Shown here: piece by piece, positions 58,396 to 64,000 of the stretch
Layout: every line of letters begins with the position of its first letter
Position numbering within the stretch: position 1 is the stretch's first letter
Source of the DNA: RGIG3002 sp045546775
GTDB lineage: Bacteria; Bacillota; Clostridia; Lachnospirales; Lachnospiraceae
Reading direction: 5' to 3'
NCBI GenBank assembly: GCA_045546775.1
Contig: JAZQDM010000126.1
Coordinates: 1-64,000, forward strand
DNA length: 64,000 nt
Position numbers and translations under genes: made by a program
The notes under the pieces: model-generated
Told to the model about the DNA's origin: nothing
The model's input: only the letters and a program-made list of their open reading frames with translations
Databases searched by the model: none

Positions 58396-61158
58396 TTGGA
58401 AGTGGAGTACAAACAAAATGAAAGGCAGCGCAAAAGACAAATTGAACGGGTTATATTGTTGATATACAGTTTTTATTCCGTTGTTTTGGCGATTGTATCC
58501 GTTTTATTGAGGTGGCATAAAGTTGTTCCGCAGTTCATTGCTGTAGGGATGATTTTGTGCTGGATAGTTTTTGTAAAAAGGTATCGAAGTTATCGTTTCC
58601 GCGCCTTTTTAACAACGTGTGTGGCATGGATTGAATTTGTTATTTTTGGTATTAATGCAGATGATTTTACAATCATTTTTTCTATGATGTGTGCCATGAT
58701 TGTTTTATTCTCGGTCTATTGCATACCGGAAGTAGTTTATCTTTCTGTTTTGGCGTATTCTTTTTTGCTTGTTTATCACGGATTGGTTGCAGGAAATATC
58801 CGTATGAATACAGCGGAAGATGCGGCAAGTCTAATGATTCAGATTATGACTGTTTTCATGACGGAATATGTGTCTTATTACCTCACCATCAAACAACAGG
58901 AAAGCAATGAAAAAATATGGGAATCCATTGAGACATTGGAACGAGCCGAGAAAAGCAAAGACGATTTTATGGCAAATGTGTCTCATGAAATCCGTACGCC
59001 TATTAATACAATATCCGGCATGAGTGAAATGATTTTGAAGGAAGAGTTGCCGGATACGATTCGGGAAGATGTATTTGATATACAGGCTGCCGGCAGAAAC
59101 CTTTTGTCGGTTGTCAGTGATATTTTGGATTTTACCGAGTTACAATCCGGAAAGATGGAGCTTATTGAGGAACCCTATAATATTACATCTACCATCAACG
59201 ATGTAATGAATATGGCAATCGCCAAAAAAGGGGATAAGCCGTTGGAAATTATCGTGGATTGCGATTCGTCGTTGCCATGTAGTCTGCTCGGGGATGAACA
59301 AAAAATTCGTCGTGCTATTATCAACATTGTGGATAATGCTATTAAATTTACAAACGAAGGCGGTATTGTTATTGCTGCCGGCATGCGAAAAGAAGAATAT
59401 GGTATCAATTTGATTGTTACAGTAAAAGATACCGGAATTGGTATGGATGAGGAGACAATTGAAAAGCTGTTTACAACCTTTAATCAGGTGGATACAAGAA
59501 GAAATCGCCAGGAGGGTGGCATTGGTCTCGGCCTTGCTATTACGAAAGCAATCATCAGTAAAATGGGCGGATTTATCACCGTGAAAAGTGAGTACGGAAA
59601 AGGAAGTGAAATTCAGTTTGTTATTCCGCAGAAAGTGCTTGATGAAGCGCCTATCGTTACTGTGGAACATCCGGAGGACATCCGTGTTGCATTCTACATC
59701 GATATGGATAAATATGATTATGAATTGATACGTGACAGTTATGCGATGATGATTCAAAATTTGGTAACAAAGCTTGGGGTATATTGCCACAAGTGTATGA
59801 ATCTTGCGGAAATGAAACGACGTGTAGAAAAAGAAAAGTTCACACATCTTTTTATCAGCTGGCAGGAATATTGTGAGGATAAGCAGTATTTTGACAGAGT
59901 TTCCGGCACAGAAAAAGTGGTACTCATCAAAGAACATGAAGATGAAGAAGAAGTTCCGGCAGATATTATTACAATATACAAACCGTTTTATGCGCTGTCC
60001 GTTGCGGCTGCCATTAACGGACAACGGATTTTGCAGAGCATGGACGGAAGCCACTATCAGAGTATGCGTTTTGTTGCTCCGGAAGTCAATGTGCTTGTAG
60101 TCGATGACAATGTTATGAACTTAAAAGTTGTAGAAGGATTGCTTCGTCCGTACAAGATTAAAGTGTTTGTTGCGGGAAGCGGAAAAGAAGCGTTACAAAA
60201 AATAGAGTCTATGGCATATGATTTTGTATTTATGGATCATATGATGCCTGAGATGGACGGTGTGGAAACATTGCATAACATCCGCAATAAGCCCGGACGC
60301 TATTTTAGGGAAGTGCCGATTATTGCGCTGACGGCAAATGCCATCGGCGGTGCGCGGGAGATGTTTTTGTCAGAAGGTTTTTCCGATTTTGTTGCAAAAC
60401 CAATACAGACATCCGTGTTGGAGCGTGTGCTTAAACGTTTTATCCCGGAGAATAAAATGATAAAGGTGGAAGAAGAGCAGCATCATTTGAAAGCGGAAAC
60501 GCATACACAAGAACAACGGGATGATAAAGAATCCTTGCTGAAGATGGATGATATTGATGTTAAGCTTGGCCTTATATATTGCGGCGGTCAGGTGGAAGAC
60601 TATGTGGATGTTGTACGATTATACTATACAACGGGGCTTTCAAAAACAAAAGAAATGGACAAGTTATGCGAAAAGAAAGATTGGAAAAATTATACAATTC
60701 TTGCCCATTCTTTAAAAGCTATGTCTATGGGAATCGGAGCTACTAAGCTGTCGGACATGGCACAAGGGTTAGAGGCAGCAGGAAATGCCCAAGATGAAAA
60801 TTATATTTTGTCGCATCATGACAAGACACAGAGGGAATATAAGCGTATATTGATGCTTATCGAAGGAAATGATTATATTTTCTCCGGCTTAAAAGCAGAA
60901 AGCGGAACGGAACATGCAAAGAAAGGCCGAAAGGAAATTACAAAGAAAGATTTGCTGGGCCGTATTGAGGAATTGCAGGGAAAAATCGACTGTTTCGAGC
61001 AAGAGAGTGTATTTGAGATTTTGGAAGAACTTGCGGAGTATGAAATACAGGGTGAGCAGCTTATAGGTATGTTTGCGCCGGTAAAAGAAAATATTGAGCA
61101 GTTTGACTTTATGGGAGCACAGGAAGAGCTTGCTACAATAGCTGAGAGAATGAGGTAG
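58396..61158 (+). CDS. Hybrid sensor kinase with REC and Hpt domains
   Basis: About 920 residues; start TTG 58396 or GTG 58402. Five to six TM helices (about 18-160) form the sensor. Then come HisKA with His197 (ANVSHEIRTPINTISGMSE), HATPase (IGLGLAITKAI), a degenerate receiver-like segment (about 430-550), a full receiver with Asp614 (FVFMDHMMPEMDG), and a C-terminal Hpt domain with His771 (LAHSLKAMSMGIGATKL). Complete phosphorelay in one chain, BarA/ArcB-like. It lies 46 bp after the HD-GYP regulator and 4 bp before the kinase-DegV fusion. Confidence 0.93.
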   Translation: MEVEYKQNERQRKRQIERVILLIYSFYSVVLAIVSVLLRWHKVVPQFIAVGMILCWIVFVKRYRSYRFRAFLTTCVAWIEFVIFGINADDFTIIFSMMCAMIVLFSVYCIPEVVYLSVLAYSFLLVYHGLVAGNIRMNTAEDAASLMIQIMTVFMTEYVSYYLTIKQQESNEKIWESIETLERAEKSKDDFMANVSHEIRTPINTISGMSEMILKEELPDTIREDVFDIQAAGRNLLSVVSDILDFTELQSGKMELIEEPYNITSTINDVMNMAIAKKGDKPLEIIVDCDSSLPCSLLGDEQKIRRAIINIVDNAIKFTNEGGIVIAAGMRKEEYGINLIVTVKDTGIGMDEETIEKLFTTFNQVDTRRNRQEGGIGLGLAITKAIISKMGGFITVKSEYGKGSEIQFVIPQKVLDEAPIVTVEHPEDIRVAFYIDMDKYDYELIRDSYAMMIQNLVTKLGVYCHKCMNLAEMKRRVEKEKFTHLFISWQEYCEDKQYFDRVSGTEKVVLIKEHEDEEEVPADIITIYKPFYALSVAAAINGQRILQSMDGSHYQSMRFVAPEVNVLVVDDNVMNLKVVEGLLRPYKIKVFVAGSGKEALQKIESMAYDFVFMDHMMPEMDGVETLHNIRNKPGRYFREVPIIALTANAIGGAREMFLSEGFSDFVAKPIQTSVLERVLKRFIPENKMIKVEEEQHHLKAETHTQEQRDDKESLLKMDDIDVKLGLIYCGGQVEDYVDVVRLYYTTGLSKTKEMDKLCEKKDWKNYTILAHSLKAMSMGIGATKLSDMAQGLEAAGNAQDENYILSHHDKTQREYKRILMLIEGNDYIFSGLKAESGTEHAKKGRKEITKKDLLGRIEELQGKIDCFEQESVFEILEELAEYEIQGEQLIGMFAPVKENIEQFDFMGAQEELATIAERMR

Positions 61159-61162
61159 TCGG

Positions 61163-63889
61163 ATGCGAATAATAAAAATGCTTTTAGAAAAATTAATATT
61201 CCGAAACGATGCGGATATGAAAGAACAGTTGCTTCGCTGTTCGGTTTTGCTTTCGGTCATATTTTCCAGTTTTACAGCAATATCAGGCGTTTTTTCGGGG
61301 CTGCCGATAGAAGGTATGGTTCCTGTTTTGGCAGTAACAACAACGGCGATCGTTTCCTTTTTGTTGATTGCAAAATGGAAAAAGGTAGTGCTTGCAGCCT
61401 GTCTGATGGGACTGATTACAAACCTGCTATTGTTGCCTAACGTGCTCTTTTCCAGTGCAAATGGAGACTTTGGTGTTGTAGCTTGGTTTGTATATGGTTT
61501 TGTATATGCGTTTATGCTTTTTGAAGGAAAGCTTCTGGCACTGTTTGTTTCGTTGACGACAGTTGTTACTATGGTAACGTTTTTTATTAAAGAAAACTAT
61601 CCGGCTATCGCCAACGCCATTGCAACACAGCAGGAGGCGAATGGCGGCAGTTACATGACCATTGTAATTGTCGGTTTGCAGATAGGTCTTTTGATCAAAT
61701 TACAAAAACGTGGATATGACAGACAAAGAGCAAAGGCGGAAGAACAGGCGGCTATTACGGAAAGTATCAGCAGATCAAAAAGTGCTTTCTTTGCCAATAT
61801 GAGTCATGAAATCCGTACACCGATTAACACGATTATCGGTTTGAATGAAATGACACTCCGCGAGAATAACATTTCGGATGAAGTTGCAGAAAATGCGGTG
61901 AATATCCAGCGTGCGAGTAAAATGTTGCTCTCGTTAATTAATGATATTTTGGATTTGTCGAAACTGGAGTCCGGAAAAATGGAGATTGTTCCTGTGCAGT
62001 ATGAGACGGGAACGATGCTCAGTGATATTGTCAATATAATGTGGATTCGCGCCCATGAGAAAAAATTGGACTTCAAAATTGATATCGATCCTGAGATTCC
62101 ATCCATGTTGTACGGCGATGATGTCCGGTTGAAACAGGTACTTATGAATCTGCTTACCAACGCTATCAAATATACGGAAAAAGGTGCTGTTACATTAAGC
62201 GTAAAAGCAGAGCAGTCTGATGCAAATAAAGTGCTTTTAAAAATATCTGTTGCAGATACCGGTATCGGAATCAAGAAGGAAGATTTGGAAGAGCTTTTTG
62301 CATCGTTTAAACGTGTGGATGAAGAGAGCAATCACAATATTGAAGGAACCGGTCTTGGTCTTTCCATTGCAAAACAATTGATTGAGATGATGGGCGGACA
62401 AATTACAATTGACAGTATTTACAAAAAAGGTTCTACGTTTACGGTGTTGGTGGAACAGTATGTCATGAGTCCTAATCCAATCGGCGAGATGGATTTCCTT
62501 ATGAGGATGCGTCTTAACGAGCGTGAGAAATACAAGCAAAGCTTTGAAGCGCCGGATGCCAAGGTGCTTATTGTAGATGACAATGATATGAACCTGATGG
62601 TAGTGACGAAGCTTTTGCGCGATACAAAAATTCAGATTGATACAGCAAAGAGTGGTAAGGAATGTTTGGAGAAGACATTAAGCAATTCCTATCATGTTAT
62701 TTTTATGGACCATGTTATGCCGGATATGGATGGCGAGGAGACGCTTGAAAGAATTCAAAAGCAGGAAAACGGACGTTGTAAGATGACACCTGTTATTGCA
62801 CTCACGGCGAATGTCATGGCAGGAGCGGAAGAGCGTTACAAAGAAAAAGGTTTTGAAGGTTATCTGGCAAAACCGATTAATACAACATTGCTTGAGGCAA
62901 CCTTGTTAAAATATCTTCCGGTTGACCTGATAGAATATAGTGCATCTACGATAGAAGAAGAAAAACTGGATGCTGCAATTCAAAAAGTTACTGCCAAAAA
63001 GCGTAAAAAACTTGTCATTACGACAGATTGTGTGTGCGACTTGCCGGAAGAATGGTTGGAGCGTTTTGGTATAGATACGATGCATTATTATGTTCATACA
63101 AAGAATGGACGTTTCTGTGACGTAAAAGAAATTGGTTGTGATAATCTGATGCAATACATCACAGAAGAAGAAAATCGTGCATGGTCATCTTCTGCACCGG
63201 TGGAAGAATATGAAACATTTTTTGCCAATGCGCTCACAAAAGCAGAGAGGATTATTCATATTTCCATGTCTTCTTATGTTAGCGACGGATACAAGAATGC
63301 GATTTCGGCGGCGAGAGGTTTTGATAACGTAATGGTTGTGGATTCCGGACATTTGTCGAGCGGAATGGGTATTATGGTACTGCATGCTGCTGTTATGGTG
63401 AAAGACGGATATGAAGTGAAGAAAATCTGTACAGAACTTGAGCGAATGAAGGAGCGTATCTCCACCTCTTTTGTTGTGCCAAAAACAGATAGTTTGTACC
63501 GCAATGGCCGCGTGAGCAAAGAAATGAAAAAGCTGTGTGATGTTGTGGGATTACGGCCGATTTTGCATTTGAACCAGGGAAGCTTAAAGCTGCGCGGTAT
63601 GAGAATCGGTTCCATAGAAAATGTGCGAAAACAGTACATTCGTCATCGTTTGGCTGCAAAGAAAAAGATTGATAATCGACTTTTATTTATTACATATGCA
63701 GGTTGTACGGTCAAAGAATTGGAAGAAATTAAAAAAGAAGTAGAACGTTGTATGAAGTTCGAAAGAATTATATTCCAAAAAGCGTCAGCAACGATTTCGT
63801 GTAACTGCGGTGTAGGAGCGTTTGGTCTTCTTTATATGAGAAAAAGACAGAAACGCGACATTTTACTTTCCATTGACCAAGAGACGTAA
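61163..63889 (+). CDS. Hybrid sensor kinase fused to a C-terminal DegV domain
   Basis: 908 residues. Six TM helices (about 25-185) lead to HisKA with His215 (NMSHEIRTPINTIIGLNE), HATPase (GTGLGLSIAKQL) and a receiver with Asp516 (VIFMDHVMPDMDG). From about residue 615 to the end is a full-length DegV domain: VITTDCVCDLPEEW, SSAPVEEYETFF, HISMSSYVSDGYKNAI, VMVVDSGHLSSGMGIMVLHA, DSLYRNGRVSKEM and SCNCGVGAFGLLY align with the ordered DegV motifs. DegV/FakB proteins bind fatty acids (established). An acyl-binding module on a phosphorelay kinase suggests a lipid-sensing or lipid-handling output (inference). The HtG motif His is Asn here. Last gene of the operon. Confidence 0.9.
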   Translation: MRIIKMLLEKLIFRNDADMKEQLLRCSVLLSVIFSSFTAISGVFSGLPIEGMVPVLAVTTTAIVSFLLIAKWKKVVLAACLMGLITNLLLLPNVLFSSANGDFGVVAWFVYGFVYAFMLFEGKLLALFVSLTTVVTMVTFFIKENYPAIANAIATQQEANGGSYMTIVIVGLQIGLLIKLQKRGYDRQRAKAEEQAAITESISRSKSAFFANMSHEIRTPINTIIGLNEMTLRENNISDEVAENAVNIQRASKMLLSLINDILDLSKLESGKMEIVPVQYETGTMLSDIVNIMWIRAHEKKLDFKIDIDPEIPSMLYGDDVRLKQVLMNLLTNAIKYTEKGAVTLSVKAEQSDANKVLLKISVADTGIGIKKEDLEELFASFKRVDEESNHNIEGTGLGLSIAKQLIEMMGGQITIDSIYKKGSTFTVLVEQYVMSPNPIGEMDFLMRMRLNEREKYKQSFEAPDAKVLIVDDNDMNLMVVTKLLRDTKIQIDTAKSGKECLEKTLSNSYHVIFMDHVMPDMDGEETLERIQKQENGRCKMTPVIALTANVMAGAEERYKEKGFEGYLAKPINTTLLEATLLKYLPVDLIEYSASTIEEEKLDAAIQKVTAKKRKKLVITTDCVCDLPEEWLERFGIDTMHYYVHTKNGRFCDVKEIGCDNLMQYITEEENRAWSSSAPVEEYETFFANALTKAERIIHISMSSYVSDGYKNAISAARGFDNVMVVDSGHLSSGMGIMVLHAAVMVKDGYEVKKICTELERMKERISTSFVVPKTDSLYRNGRVSKEMKKLCDVVGLRPILHLNQGSLKLRGMRIGSIENVRKQYIRHRLAAKKKIDNRLLFITYAGCTVKELEEIKKEVERCMKFERIIFQKASATISCNCGVGAFGLLYMRKRQKRDILLSIDQET

Positions 63890-63912
63890 ATAAGGCATTG
63901 TGAGATTATAAA

Positions 63913-63962
63913 GGATGCAAAAAAAGAACTGCCAAAAGCAGTTCTTAATGCATCCTTTTTTG
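63913..63962 (+). terminator. Two-tier intrinsic terminator
   Basis: GGATGC/GCATCC outer (63913-63918, 63950-63955) and AGAACTGC/GCAGTTCT inner (63925-63932, 63938-63945) stems are separated by A-rich and TAAT bulges, then T6-7. It closes the pyrophosphatase-kinase operon. The last 38 bp of the window show nothing further. Confidence 0.9.
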
Positions 63963-64000
63963 TCGTTGTTTGGTACTGATGTAAGACGATAAATCTTTGC

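Overview
The window looks like chromosome of a low-to-mid GC anaerobic Firmicute, most probably a Lachnospiraceae (Clostridia) member. This rests on gene content: MutS2, CBS-type manganese pyrophosphatase, RlmD with a TRAM domain, an ECF S-component next to a TatD-linked radical SAM protein, many small zinc-ribbon/membrane proteins, and several hybrid histidine kinases. Ribosome binding sites are strong AGGAGG-type. I see no rRNA, tRNA, CRISPR array, transposase or integrase.

Layout. 0-2 kb: an XRE repressor divergent from a DUF6056-type membrane protein, with two identical-architecture palindromes between them. 2-10.4 kb: housekeeping genes (two-component system, mutS2, a HtrA-like protein that has lost its catalytic triad, yhaM, rlmD). 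10.3-15.04 kb: an AT-rich island bracketed by a 23-bp repeat of the rlmD 3' end (22/23 identical). It carries a frameshifted Cys-rich ORF, a zinc-ribbon protein, an unknown protein, a HEPN-domain protein and a DUF1016 PDDEXK nuclease, and looks like a decayed integrated element with defence-type cargo. 15-24 kb: DUF937 protein, a membrane protein, a membrane-anchored LuxR regulator, then a likely operon of zinc-ribbon proteins and lipoproteins. 24-29 kb: HTH-RhuM pair, a DUF3592 protein, an unknown gene and a MerR regulator sharing a palindromic promoter, a hairpin array, and a lipoprotein. 29-33.5 kb: ArsC-like, SF2 helicase and GNAT operon, plus two tandem paralogous membrane proteins. 33.6-39 kb: a surface protein with a VPDTG sorting signal and its own class B sortase, then an EF-Tu-domain-2/SseB-like fusion. 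39-41.6 kb: GlsB-type protein, pyridoxamine kinase, ECF S-component, radical SAM protein. 41.6-50.2 kb: a hybrid kinase, a broken DUF3592-like gene, nagA with a DUF4422 protein, and a polar amino acid ABC importer whose binding protein appears circularly permuted. 50.3-55.3 kb: alanine/glycine:sodium symporter, three zinc-ribbon/membrane proteins, PLP aminotransferase.

55.4-64 kb: one apparent operon of CBS-pyrophosphatase, a REC-HD-GYP response regulator, a hybrid kinase with Hpt, and a second hybrid kinase whose C-terminus is a complete DegV (fatty-acid-binding) domain, closed by a strong terminator. This kinase-DegV fusion, the rlmD-bounded defence island and the triad-less HtrA are the most unusual items. 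All assignments come from reading sequence and motifs; no searches were run.
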